Source: Sphaerimonospora thailandensis (GTDB lineage: Bacteria > Actinomycetota > Actinomycetes > Streptosporangiales > Streptosporangiaceae). Taken from it: a stretch of DNA of 64,000 nucleotides. The notes under the pieces are model-generated. The model saw only the letters and a program-made list of their open reading frames with translations. It had not been told where the DNA came from and ran no database searches. This document shows positions 7,330-15,636 of this stretch, in pieces. The stretch is taken from NCBI RefSeq assembly GCF_016863115.1, contig NZ_BOOG01000017.1, forward strand, positions 78,972 through 142,971, read 5' to 3'. Positions within the stretch are counted from its first letter, which is position 1, and every line of letters begins with the position of its first letter. Both the position numbers and the translations under genes were made by a program.

Positions 7330-9654
7330 ATGGCGCGGGTGACCGGTTGGATCAGGCGCCTCCTCGACAAGCCGGGGAGCGTCGATCTGGCGCCGTTCCA
7401 GCGGATCGTGGCGGAGGCCGGAGAACTCGAGGCCGGTCTGCGCGACCGGACCGAGATCATGCCGAGCGATGCGGATCGGATCGGCGCGGATCGGATCGGC
7501 GCGGATCGGATCGGCGCGGATCGGATCGGCGCGGATCGGATCGGCAGCGCCGAGTTCTGCGCGGTCGTACGCGAGGCGGCCCGCCGCGCGCTCGGCGAGC
7601 GTCCCTTCGACGTGCAGCTCGCCGGCATGCTCGCCATGCTCGACGGCCACGTCGTCCAGATGGCCACCGGCGAGGGCAAGACGCTGGTGGGGGCGTTGAC
7701 CGCGGCCGGGTTCGCGCTGCGCGGCAGGCGGGTGCACGTGGTCTCGGTGAACGACTACCTCGCCCGGCGGGATGCCGAGTGGATGGCGCCGCTGTACGGC
7801 GCACTGGGCCTGACCGTCGGCTGGATCGCCGAGAGTTCGACGCCCGAGGAGCGCCGGGCCGCGTACGTCAGTGACGTCACCTACGCGGCGGTGAGCGAAC
7901 TCGGCTTCGACGTGCTACGCGACCGGATGTGCACCGATCCGGCCGACCTGGTCGTACCGGCCCCGCAGGTCGCGATCGTGGACGAGGCCGACTCCGTGCT
8001 GGTGGACGAGGCGCGGGTGCCGCTGGTGCTGGCGGGTTCGGCCGATCAGGGGGTGGCCCTGCCGGAGATGGCAGCGCTGGTCCGGCGGCTGTCGAGGGGA
8101 TACCACTACACGATCGACGAAGAGGGCCGCAACGTCTTCCTGACGCCCAAGGGCACCGACACCGTGGAGAAGGCGCTCGGCGTCGACCTCTACGCCGACC
8201 CCGGCGTCGTCACCCAGGTCAACCTCGCCCTGCACGCCCACGCCCTGCTGACCCGGGACGTGGACTACATCGTCAGGGACGGACGGGTGCACCTCATCAA
8301 CGCCTCACGCGGCCGGGTCGCGATGCTGCAGCGATGGCCGGACGGCCTGCAGGCCGCGGTGGAGGCCAAGGAGATGCTCGCCGCTTCGGAGACCGGGGAG
8401 ATCCTCGACTCGCTGACGATCCAATCCCTGATCCGGCGTTATCCCGAAATATGCGGAATGACCGGTACGGCGCTTGCGGTCGCCGACCAGCTCCGCGAGT
8501 TCTACGACCTGCGGGTCGCCGTCATCCCGCCGAACAAGCCATGCGTGAGAGTCGACGAGCCCGACCGGATCTTCGCCACGGCGGAGGACAAGGAGCAGGC
8601 GCTGCTGGAGGAGATCGCCGAGCGGCACGCCACCGGCAGGCCCGTCCTCGTCGGCACTCTCGACATCGCCGAGTCCGAGCGCCTCGCCGAGGCCCTGCGC
8701 GCCAAGGGGCTGGATCCCGTGGTGCTCAACGCCAAGAACGACGCGCGGGAAGCCGAGGTCGTCGCCCGCGCCGGGGCCCGCGGCGCGATCACCGTCTCCA
8801 CCCAGATGGCCGGGCGCGGTACGGACATCCGTCTCGGCGGCGGCCGGGCGGAGGAACGCGAGCGGGAGGTGGCCGCGCTCGGCGGGCTCTACGTCATCGG
8901 GACCGGCCGGCACGAGAGCAGCCGGCTCGACGACCAACTCCGTGGGCGGGCCGGACGGCAGGGCGACCCCGGGGGTTCGGTGTTCTTCGTGAGCGGGCAG
9001 GACACGCTGCTCACCGCCTACCTCGCGGACGAGTCGCTGCCTGCGACCGACGCGGACGGCGTGGTGCGCGACAGGCACGCCGCCTATCTCATCTCACACG
9101 CCCAACGTGTGGCCGAGGGAGTCAACCTCGAGATCCATCGCAACACCTGGCGGTACACCCGCCTGCTCGAGCGGCAGCGCGGGGAGCTCATGGAACGCCG
9201 GGACAAGGTCCTGCACGGAGACACGGCGGCCCGGGCGATGCTGGCCGCCTGCCCGGAGCGCTACCGGGAGCTCACCGAGGCGGTGGGGGCAGACGCGGTC
9301 CAACGGGCCGCCCGGCAGATCGTGCTGTTCCATCTGGACCGGTGCTGGACCGAGCATCTCGGCTTCCTGTCCGACCTCCGCGAGGGCATCCACCTGCGGG
9401 CACTCGGCCGGCTGAACCCGCTCGACGAGTTCAACAAGGAGTCGGTCCCCGCCTACCGCGCCATGCTCGACGAGATCGAACGACGGTCGATCGAGACCTT
9501 CGAGAAGGCCGACCTCACGCGTGATCTCGACGAACAGGGCCTGCGGCGGCCCAGCGCGACCTGGACCTACCTCGTCCAGGACAACCCGTTCGGCTCCGAG
9601 TGGGACCGGATCCTCAGCCGGGTCGCCGGCGCCCTGAAGCGCCGCAAGCGCTGA
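7330..9654 (+). CDS. secA2: SecA2-like preprotein translocase ATPase
   Basis: A 774-residue SecA-family motor. Walker A MATGEGKT (about 111), VDEAD box (about 217), GMTGTA (about 376), STQMAGRGTDI and GRAGRQGDPGG give the full DEAD-motor set and ATPase 2 domain. It is shorter than housekeeping SecA (about 900 residues or more in actinomycetes), ends in KRRKR and lacks the C-terminal zinc-binding Cys cluster, as expected of accessory SecA2, which exports a subset of proteins. ATG 7330 follows GGGAGGG by 7 bases; GTG 7324 is an alternative. Unusual: residues 48-72 are five exact ADRIG repeats. It stands alone, with no accessory Sec partner nearby. Confidence 0.9.
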   Translation: MARVTGWIRRLLDKPGSVDLAPFQRIVAEAGELEAGLRDRTEIMPSDADRIGADRIGADRIGADRIGADRIGSAEFCAVVREAARRALGERPFDVQLAGMLAMLDGHVVQMATGEGKTLVGALTAAGFALRGRRVHVVSVNDYLARRDAEWMAPLYGALGLTVGWIAESSTPEERRAAYVSDVTYAAVSELGFDVLRDRMCTDPADLVVPAPQVAIVDEADSVLVDEARVPLVLAGSADQGVALPEMAALVRRLSRGYHYTIDEEGRNVFLTPKGTDTVEKALGVDLYADPGVVTQVNLALHAHALLTRDVDYIVRDGRVHLINASRGRVAMLQRWPDGLQAAVEAKEMLAASETGEILDSLTIQSLIRRYPEICGMTGTALAVADQLREFYDLRVAVIPPNKPCVRVDEPDRIFATAEDKEQALLEEIAERHATGRPVLVGTLDIAESERLAEALRAKGLDPVVLNAKNDAREAEVVARAGARGAITVSTQMAGRGTDIRLGGGRAEEREREVAALGGLYVIGTGRHESSRLDDQLRGRAGRQGDPGGSVFFVSGQDTLLTAYLADESLPATDADGVVRDRHAAYLISHAQRVAEGVNLEIHRNTWRYTRLLERQRGELMERRDKVLHGDTAARAMLAACPERYRELTEAVGADAVQRAARQIVLFHLDRCWTEHLGFLSDLREGIHLRALGRLNPLDEFNKESVPAYRAMLDEIERRSIETFEKADLTRDLDEQGLRRPSATWTYLVQDNPFGSEWDRILSRVAGALKRRKR
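7471..7545 (+). repeat. Five 15-bp tandem repeats inside secA2
   Basis: Five identical copies of GCGGATCGGATCGGC, in frame, encoding (ADRIG)5 in the N-terminal region ahead of the Walker A motif. Zero divergence between copies implies recent expansion. Confidence 0.95.
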
Positions 9655-9708
9655 GCCCCTCCTCTCCCAACACACCCAACACACCCAACACCAGGGTCTG
9701 GCCTGGGC

Positions 9709-10287
9709 TTAGTCTCTGCTGTTCCTCAGGAGGTCGCTCACCATGGCGAGCGGCCGGGGACGGCGGCGGAACAGCGCCTTCACCCCGACTGCGGCGAGCG
9801 CGCCCACGAACACCGCGGCGGAGATCTCCGGGGTGGCCGTGGGAGTGGGGCACGGCGGCGGCGCGTCGTCCACCACGCGGTAGGCCCCGCTTGAGAACGG
9901 CTGCGGGGCGCCCTTCTTGCCCGGGCCCGCCCCCCACTCGGTGATGACGTACTCGACGGGGATGTGACCGATGCCGCCGACACCGTCGACGGTGTACGAA
10001 GAGGTGTTCCACTCGCCGCCCGTCAGTTCGGCGAACGTCTTGCCGTCGAGATCGAGCATGATGCCGTTGTTCGACGGCACTCCCGGCCCGCGGTCTCCGA
10101 CGAAGAACTCGGCCTTCTTCCCCTGGTAGGTGACGTAACCCTTGGTGCCCATCGGCCAACTCGGGCTGGCCGCGAGCCCTTTCTGCATCGGCAGGCCAGA
10201 CGCGGGGGCGCCCGTGTCACCGTTGATGCCGGAGCCGTCGTCCCAGAAGTACGAGGCCGTCGTGCTGCCCTTGTACCGCACCTGCAC
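9709..10287 (-). CDS. Unknown protein, membrane-anchored paralogue of the 37124 gene
   Basis: A 192-residue protein whose core (SYFWDDGSG..GDTG to FSSGAYR) matches the product at 37124-37711 over about 120 residues, including PMQKG, ASPSWP, FVGDRGPGVPS and LDLDGKTFAEL. The family is unknown to me; a distant likeness to GH75-type chitosanases or beta-barrel hydrolases is only a guess. A Pro/Thr linker is followed by a hydrophobic segment (about 153-171) and RRRPRP, so the C-terminus looks membrane-anchored, yet no signal peptide precedes the core. GTG 10287 has no ribosome site; an in-frame ATT at 10326 has AGGAG 6 bases upstream and may be the true start. Confidence 0.7.
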   Translation of the reverse strand: MQVRYKGSTTASYFWDDGSGINGDTGAPASGLPMQKGLAASPSWPMGTKGYVTYQGKKAEFFVGDRGPGVPSNNGIMLDLDGKTFAELTGGEWNTSSYTVDGVGGIGHIPVEYVITEWGAGPGKKGAPQPFSSGAYRVVDDAPPPCPTPTATPEISAAVFVGALAAVGVKALFRRRPRPLAMVSDLLRNSRD

Positions 10288-10522
10288 GCCGTTCTCGACG
10301 GGACAGGTGACGTCGTTGCTGGAAATGGGGGTCTCCTGACGTGGTCACGAATGGGTAATCGGACACTAAGTCAGGATCATGCACTTTTACTACGTTTAGC
10401 GACGAAATTTTACCTTCCGCCCATATCGCCATGATCTATCTCAAATAGGACATCGGGTGCGAGAGTCGGTCATCGACCGGCCCCGCCCGGTTGGTACGGA
10501 CTCCGTGGCTGCCGCCTCGCCT

Positions 10523-11083
10523 TCAGGCGCGCTTCGGCTCGTAGTGCAGCGCGACGACCCCACACTCGAACGGGTGAGCGGCGACAAGGCGGAGCCGCCG
10601 GTAGGCGCCGCTCGCGAACACCGGCATTCCGGCGCCGATCGCGATCGGGCTGACGAACAGGTGAAGCTCGTCGAGCAGCTCATTGGCGATCAGGCTCGAC
10701 ACGAGCGTGCCGCCGCCGTACGCGATCAGGTCCCCGCCCGGCTGGGCCTTGAGCTTGTTCACGATCTCGACGAGGTCGCCGCCGGCGACGACGGTGTTCT
10801 TCCAGGGTGACTCGGTGAGCGTGTTGGAGACCACGACCTTGGGCGTGTTGTTCATCCAGTCGATGGTCTCCTCGGGCTCGCCCTCCGGCCTGGACTCCCA
10901 TGCGGGGATGAACCCCTCGGCGAGCTTTCGGCCCAGCACGATGCGGTCGACCGGCTCCATCAGCCCCTTGATGTAGGTGCCGATGTCGTCGGTCCACGCG
11001 CCCGTCATCCAGTCCATCTCGCCGTTCGGGCCGGCCATGTAGCCGTCGACGCTGACCTGGGTCTGGAGCTTGAACTTGCGCAT
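10523..11083 (-). CDS. Dihydrofolate reductase-like (RibD C-terminal fold) protein
   Basis: A 186-residue protein of the RibD C-terminal/dihydrofolate-reductase fold: QVSVDGYMAGPNGEMDWM at the N-terminus, DRIVLGRKLAEGF, and LIAYGGGTLVSSLIANELLDELHLFVSPIAIGAG, the NADPH-binding glycine turn and strand of the family. Actinomycetes carry many uncharacterised copies; a role in riboflavin synthesis is unlikely without rib genes nearby. ATG 11083 follows GGAAAGGA; an upstream ATG at 11101 would put that ribosome site inside the coding sequence. Confidence 0.88.
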   Translation of the reverse strand: MRKFKLQTQVSVDGYMAGPNGEMDWMTGAWTDDIGTYIKGLMEPVDRIVLGRKLAEGFIPAWESRPEGEPEETIDWMNNTPKVVVSNTLTESPWKNTVVAGGDLVEIVNKLKAQPGGDLIAYGGGTLVSSLIANELLDELHLFVSPIAIGAGMPVFASGAYRRLRLVAAHPFECGVVALHYEPKRA

Positions 11084-11381
11084 GAGCTGCTTCCTTTCCA
11101 TGGCTTCCGACTTGGCGGAATGCGGGTCCGGATCGCCTCGTCGGCCGAACGGTCTCCATCATGGCATCCGACGATTTTTTTTGTCAAGGCATAAATATTT
11201 GTCGGCTGGAGATGCGGAGCCAGATGGGTCGGCGAAGTGTGAATGACCTGCTTGGGGCGGGTCATAGGTACTCAGAAGCACCGGAAGGACAGCTGCCCGC
11301 ATCGCTGCGGAGACCGTGATCGGCCCGGCTGGAACACGACCTGGGACCGGCACGGAACGAACGGATGATCAGAGGAAAGCG
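11084..11381. other. Intergenic region with an AT-rich island
   Basis: About 300 bases between two divergent genes. At 11167-11203 there is an AT-rich stretch (eight T in a row, then ATAAATATTTG) bracketed by CCGAC and GTCGG, unlike the surrounding GC-rich DNA. It probably holds both promoters. No coding frame is convincing. Confidence 0.5.
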
Positions 11382-11852
11382 ATGGGTGTCGAGACCATGA
11401 TCGCGGCAGACGTGATGAGCCGGACCCTCGTCACGGTCGAGCCGGACGAATCACCACTGATGGCATGGGAGCTCATGCGGCGGGCGGGTGTGCACCACCT
11501 GCCGGTCGTGGACGACGAGTCCAGGATCGTCGGCGTGCTGGGGCGGGAGGACCTGTCCTCTCATTGGTCGGGAGGTCCGGCGGAACAGTCCCGGGTGCGG
11601 GTGAGGGAACTCCTGCCCGACAGGCCCGGACCACAGGCGGCGCCGACCTCGCCGCTCGATGAGGTGGTCGCCCAGATGATCGATTCGGCGGCGGGCGCCG
11701 TTCCGGTGGTCAGCCCCCGGGGCACCCTGGAGGGATTGATCACCGCGAGGGACGTGCTGCTGGCGGTCGCCGGACGCGTTCCGCGCCGCGAGGACGCCGA
11801 CGTCAAGGGCGGGCTGTTCCGCCTGGAGCCGGTACTGCCGCCGCATCCGTGA
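11382..11852 (+). CDS. Two-CBS-domain protein
   Basis: A 156-residue protein made of a tandem CBS pair: first repeat about residues 8-62 (DVMSRTLVTVEPDESPLMAWELM then HHLPVVDDESRIVGVL), second about 75-130 (SPLDEVVAQMIDSAAGAVPVV then LEGLITARDVLLAV). Such stand-alone pairs bind adenosine nucleotides and act as energy or redox sensors; the partner is unknown. ATG follows AGAGGAAAGCG. Confidence 0.9.
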   Translation: MGVETMIAADVMSRTLVTVEPDESPLMAWELMRRAGVHHLPVVDDESRIVGVLGREDLSSHWSGGPAEQSRVRVRELLPDRPGPQAAPTSPLDEVVAQMIDSAAGAVPVVSPRGTLEGLITARDVLLAVAGRVPRREDADVKGGLFRLEPVLPPHP

Positions 11853-11899
11853 TCAGCACGACGGCGCCGTCCACCCGGCCGGCGTGCCCAGGTCGTGTT

Positions 11900-12340
11900 C
11901 TAGCCGCGGGTGATCCTACGCCCGGTGATCTCGACGGGCGCGATCCTGATGAACAGCTCCCGCTCGCCGCCCGCCCACGTCTCCAGGCCGGTGGCGGCGG
12001 CCTGCGCGCGCTCCTCCTCGCCGGTGATGTGGTGGGCCCCGCCCCGTACGAGCACGCTCCACCCCTCCCGGCGCGCCTCGTCTATCCGGTCGACCTCGAA
12101 GGCGACCTTGAACTCGGCGCCCTCGACCCCGGTGCGGAGATCGGTGTCGAGGGGTCCGCCGAGCGCGGTACGGAACAGGATCGTGCCCGCGTCCATCGTG
12201 TAGTTGACCGGCAGGATCACCGGTCCGGTCGGGCTGTTGAACGCCACCCGGCCCACGCCGCCCGAGGCGACGAGCTCCAGGCATTCGTCCTTGTCGAGCC
12301 ATTCCAGCCGGGTCCGGCCGGAGTCGGCGTCCTCTGCCAT
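11900..12340 (-). CDS. Pyridoxamine 5'-phosphate oxidase family protein
   Basis: A 146-residue split-barrel flavin- or F420-binding protein: LDKDECLELVASGGVGRVAFNSPTGPVILPVNYTMD is the usual first half, followed by a strand pair FKVAFEVDRIDEARREGWSVLVRG. These short proteins reduce or bind unidentified substrates with FMN or F420 and are abundant in actinomycetes, often near CBS or universal-stress proteins as here. ATG 12340 has GGGAGG seven bases upstream. It diverges from the VOC gene at 12452. Confidence 0.88.
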   Translation of the reverse strand: MAEDADSGRTRLEWLDKDECLELVASGGVGRVAFNSPTGPVILPVNYTMDAGTILFRTALGGPLDTDLRTGVEGAEFKVAFEVDRIDEARREGWSVLVRGGAHHITGEEERAQAAATGLETWAGGERELFIRIAPVEITGRRITRG

Positions 12341-12451
12341 GGGTACCTCCCGGTGATCGCCGCCGTTTCGGGACTTTCCGGCTTCTTCCTTCATCCGCAT
12401 GCCCGATCCGGGCACGATCATCACACATCGTTCCTGAGGAGGCCGAACGGA

Positions 12452-12868
12452 ATGGAAGTGCTCAGCAGCCGGATGCTCCTGCGCCCGGCCGATCCGGACG
12501 CCAGCCGAAGGTTCTACCGGGATGTGCTCGGGCTGGCGGTGTACCGCGAGTTCGGGCCGGCCGACGACCCCGGGGTGGTGTTCTTCCTCGGACAGGGCCT
12601 TCTCGAGGTCTCCCCGGCCCCTGAGACCGACACGGTCTCGGAAGGCTCGCACGCGGCCCACCTCCAGATCTGGCTCCAGGTCCGGGACGTCCGGGCGGAG
12701 CACGACCGGCTGGTGGCCGCGGGGGTGCCCGTACGGCGCCCGCCTCTCACGGAGCCCTGGGGGCTGATCGAGATGTGGATCGAGGACCCGGACGGCACGC
12801 CCATAGTGCTCGTCCAGATCCCCGAAGGCCACCCACTCCGCCGGGACCGCCGGTCCATCGACCTTTGA
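12452..12868 (+). CDS. VOC family protein (glyoxalase-like)
   Basis: A 138-residue protein with the vicinal-oxygen-chelate pattern: LLRPADPDASRRFYRDVLGLAVYREFG, QIWLQVRDVRAEHDRLVAAGVPV and IEDPDGTPIVLVQIPEGHPL, which includes the typical metal-ligand glutamate strand. The function within the superfamily cannot be fixed. ATG 12452 follows TGAGGAGG by 9 bases. It diverges from the PNPOx-type gene, and the roughly 110-bp gap must contain both promoters. Confidence 0.87.
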   Translation: MEVLSSRMLLRPADPDASRRFYRDVLGLAVYREFGPADDPGVVFFLGQGLLEVSPAPETDTVSEGSHAAHLQIWLQVRDVRAEHDRLVAAGVPVRRPPLTEPWGLIEMWIEDPDGTPIVLVQIPEGHPLRRDRRSIDL

Positions 12869-12958
12869 TCGCGCGAACCCGGGCCCGCCCCGCACAAAGT
12901 CAACCTGCGCGTAGGGTCATAATCCTCAGATGACCCAACACCCGAGGGAGTCGCCGAG

Positions 12959-14317
12959 ATGAGGCGGACCAGGCGGGCGTCGGCCGTTCTCAGCGGATTC
13001 CAACATCCGGCCAAGATGATCGTGACGGCCTTCGGCCTCGCCGTACTGCTCGGCACCGCCGCGCTGGCCCTGCCGTTCGCGACCGAGTCGGGTGAGTCGG
13101 CCGACTGGCTCACCGCCCTGTTCACCGCCACCTCGTCGGTGTGCGTGACCGGCCTGGCCGTCGTGGACCTGTCGGCGCACTGGTCGGTGTTCGGCGAGGT
13201 CGTGATCGCCGTGCTGATCCAGATCGGGGGGCTGGGCATCATGACCCTGGCCTCCCTGTTCACCGTGCTCGTCTCCGGCCGGCTGGGCCTGCGCGCCCGG
13301 CTGTTCGCTCAGGAGGAGCGGAAGGCCATCGGCATGGCGGACGTGCGGCACCTGCTGCGGCGGGTCGTGCTGTTCAGCCTGGCCTCCGAGGCGGTCGTGG
13401 CGGTGATCCTCACGCTACGGTTCGCCACCGGGTACGGCGAACCGCCCGGCCGGGCGGCCTACCTCGGGGTCTTCCACGCGGTCACCGCGTTCAACAACGC
13501 CGGGGTGACCCTGTGGCCGGACAGCCTGATGCGGTTCGTGGCCGACCCGTGGATCTGCCTGACGATCGCGGCCGCGGTGATCACAGGCGGGCTCGGGTTC
13601 CCGGTGGTGTTCGAACTGCTCCGCTGCTGGCGCCGTCCGAGCAGGTGGTCTCTGCTGACCAGGATCACGCTGACGGTCACCGCCGTCCTGCTGCCGCTGG
13701 GCACCCTGCTCTTCCTCGGCACCGAGTGGAGCAATCCCCACACGCTGGGAGCGCTGGACGAGTCCGACCGGGTGCTGGCCGGGTTCTTCGCCGCCGCGAT
13801 GCCGCGTTCCGCCGGCTTCAACAGCCTGGACATCTCGCAGATGTACCCGTCGAGCTGGCTCACCACCGACCTGCTGATGTTCATCGGCGGCGGCAGCGCG
13901 GGCACGGCGGGCGGCATCAAGGTCACCACGTTCGGCCTGCTGGCCTTCGTCATCTGGTCCGAGCTGCGCGGGGAGACCCATGTCAACATCGGCCACCGGC
14001 GGCTGCCCGAGTCGGCGCAGCGCCAGGCCGTCACGATCGCCGTGATCAGCGTGACCGTGATCGTCGTCGCCACCTACATCCTGCTCGTGCTGACGCCGCA
14101 CAGCCTGGACCAGGTAATGTTCGAGGTCGTCTCGGCGTTCACCACGTGCGGCCTGTCCACCGGCATCACCTCCGACATCAGCCCGGCCGGGCACGCGCTG
14201 CTCGTCCTGCTCATGTTCGTGGGCAGGATCGGACCGCTGACCTTCGGCTCCGCGCTCGCCCTGAAGGAGCGCACCAGGCGTTACGAGCTACCCGAGGAGC
14301 GGATCATCGTTGGCTGA
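12959..14317 (+). CDS. TrkH/KtrB-type potassium transporter subunit
   Basis: A 452-residue membrane channel of the SKT superfamily. Four pore-loop repeats are visible, with selectivity-filter glycines in ATSSVCVTGL, FHAVTAFNNAGVTL, MPRSAGFNSLD and SAFTTCGLSTGI, separated by paired membrane helices; GGGSAGTAGGIKVTT is the conserved gating-loop region. It imports potassium together with the NAD-binding TrkA partner, whose gene overlaps its 3' end by 8 bp. The length and single RCK partner favour a KtrAB-like system. Confidence 0.93.
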   Translation: MRRTRRASAVLSGFQHPAKMIVTAFGLAVLLGTAALALPFATESGESADWLTALFTATSSVCVTGLAVVDLSAHWSVFGEVVIAVLIQIGGLGIMTLASLFTVLVSGRLGLRARLFAQEERKAIGMADVRHLLRRVVLFSLASEAVVAVILTLRFATGYGEPPGRAAYLGVFHAVTAFNNAGVTLWPDSLMRFVADPWICLTIAAAVITGGLGFPVVFELLRCWRRPSRWSLLTRITLTVTAVLLPLGTLLFLGTEWSNPHTLGALDESDRVLAGFFAAAMPRSAGFNSLDISQMYPSSWLTTDLLMFIGGGSAGTAGGIKVTTFGLLAFVIWSELRGETHVNIGHRRLPESAQRQAVTIAVISVTVIVVATYILLVLTPHSLDQVMFEVVSAFTTCGLSTGITSDISPAGHALLVLLMFVGRIGPLTFGSALALKERTRRYELPEERIIVG

Positions 14318-14972
14318 CAGGACAAGCGAGCCGGTCGTCGTGGTCGGGCTCGGCCGCTTCGGCACGTCGCTCGCGCTGGAGCTCACCCGGCGCGGCACCG
14401 AGGTGCTCGCCATCGACCGCCGGCCCAAGGTCGTGCAGAGCCTGGCCGGGCACATCACCCATGTCGTCACGGCCGACTCCACCGACATCGAGGCGCTGCG
14501 TCAACTCGGCGTGCCCGACTTCTACCGGGCCGTGGTGGCCATCGGCGGCGATCTGGAGGCGAGCATCCTGACCGCCTCGCTGATGGTGGAGCTGGAGATC
14601 GACGACATCTGGGCGAAGGCGATCAGCCGCCAGCACGGCCGGATCCTCAGCAGGATCGGCGTTCAGCACGTGGTCTTTCCCGAGCACGACATGGGCGAGC
14701 GCGTCGCGCACATGGTCAGCGGCAGGATGCTCGACTACATAGAGGTCGACGAGAACTTCGCCCTCATCAAGACCCGCCCGCCCAAGGAGTACGTGGGCGT
14801 CCCGCTGGGAGAGTCGAACCTGCGCCGCAAGCATGGCGTGACGGTCGTGGCGGTCAAGAGCCCGGGCGAGGAGTTCACGTACGCCACCGCCGACACCGAG
14901 CTCGGCTACGGCGACGTCATCATCGTCTCCGGCCGGACCGAGCAGGTCGAACGCTTCGCCGAGCTGCCCTGA
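14310..14972 (+). CDS. TrkA/KtrA-type regulatory subunit of potassium uptake
   Basis: A 220-residue cytoplasmic RCK protein: N-terminal Rossmann fold with VVVVGLGRFGTSLALEL (about residues 9-25), DSTDIEALRQLGV and an acidic residue for nucleotide binding, then a C-terminal TrkA_C module (about 135-215). The TTG start overlaps the transporter gene by 8 bp with GAGGAG ten bases upstream, implying coupled translation. It gates the channel by NAD(H) or ATP/ADP binding. Confidence 0.93.
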   Translation: MADRTSEPVVVVGLGRFGTSLALELTRRGTEVLAIDRRPKVVQSLAGHITHVVTADSTDIEALRQLGVPDFYRAVVAIGGDLEASILTASLMVELEIDDIWAKAISRQHGRILSRIGVQHVVFPEHDMGERVAHMVSGRMLDYIEVDENFALIKTRPPKEYVGVPLGESNLRRKHGVTVVAVKSPGEEFTYATADTELGYGDVIIVSGRTEQVERFAELP

Positions 14973-14997
14973 GCCTGGATCCGGCCGTCCGTCGCTC

Positions 14998-15636
14998 TCA
15001 CCGGTAGACGGCCACCGCGGCCTCGCCGATGAGCAGGTCGACGGTCGCGACGATCTCCTGAACCGACCGGGAGTACTCGCCCGCGATGGTGCGCAGGCGC
15101 CCGATGAGCTGGCTCGACGGCTGATCGATGTAGAGCACCGACTCCAGGTGCAGCACACCGACCAGCCCGCACAGCGCGGCGCAGTGGGCGTCGGGTTCCT
15201 CCCGGCGGTCGGCGGCCGCACGCACCCCGGCGCGCGCGCGTACGGCCGCAGTGGTGTTGACCGGCTGGTAACGGGTCTGCGCGAGCATGCCCAGGCGGCG
15301 TTTGTTCACCTTGGTGAGCACGCCGGCGGCGATCAGGCTTCCGCAGGTGCGGTCGTAGATGTCCTCGGCGATCTGTTTGATCCAGATCTTGAGATCGCGG
15401 TTGGCCCGATCGTTCAGGATCGCGGGGATGAGGCTGTCGGCGACCGTGTCGCCGATAGGGGTGCGATCGTAGACGGCGAGCTGTCCCTGGGTGACGCTGA
15501 GTCGGCCGCTCAGCGTGAGATCGAGCAGCACCGCGCCGGCGAGTCCGAGGCGCAGGGACGGCCGTTGGATCAACGCCTTGCCATCGTCGTCGTGGGCGAT
15601 GAGGTACAACTCCTGATGGAGCGGCAGCCGGTTCAT
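14998..15636 (-). CDS. GPP34 (GOLPH3/Vps74-like) family protein
   Basis: A 212-residue protein of the GPP34 phosphoprotein family, beginning LPLHQELYLIAHDDDGKAL and continuing LRLGLAGAVLLDLTLSGRL, the conserved N-terminal helices. Eukaryotic GOLPH3 binds phosphatidylinositol-4-phosphate; the bacterial role is unknown, and actinomycetes have many copies. Its ATG overlaps the TGA of the APC permease by 4 bp (ATGA), so translation is coupled and a shared function at the membrane is likely. Confidence 0.88.
   Translation of the reverse strand: MNRLPLHQELYLIAHDDDGKALIQRPSLRLGLAGAVLLDLTLSGRLSVTQGQLAVYDRTPIGDTVADSLIPAILNDRANRDLKIWIKQIAEDIYDRTCGSLIAAGVLTKVNKRRLGMLAQTRYQPVNTTAAVRARAGVRAAADRREEPDAHCAALCGLVGVLHLESVLYIDQPSSQLIGRLRTIAGEYSRSVQEIVATVDLLIGEAAVAVYR

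Noticed and set aside
7929..9524. A 531-codon plus-strand frame inside the secA2 region
   Set aside because: It overlaps the SecA2 gene in another frame; its product is Arg/Pro/Gly-rich with no motifs, typical of high-GC shadow frames.
7330..9654. Housekeeping SecA1
   Set aside because: Too short, lacks the C-terminal zinc-binding motif, and has no prfB or hpf-type neighbours usual for secA1 in actinomycetes.
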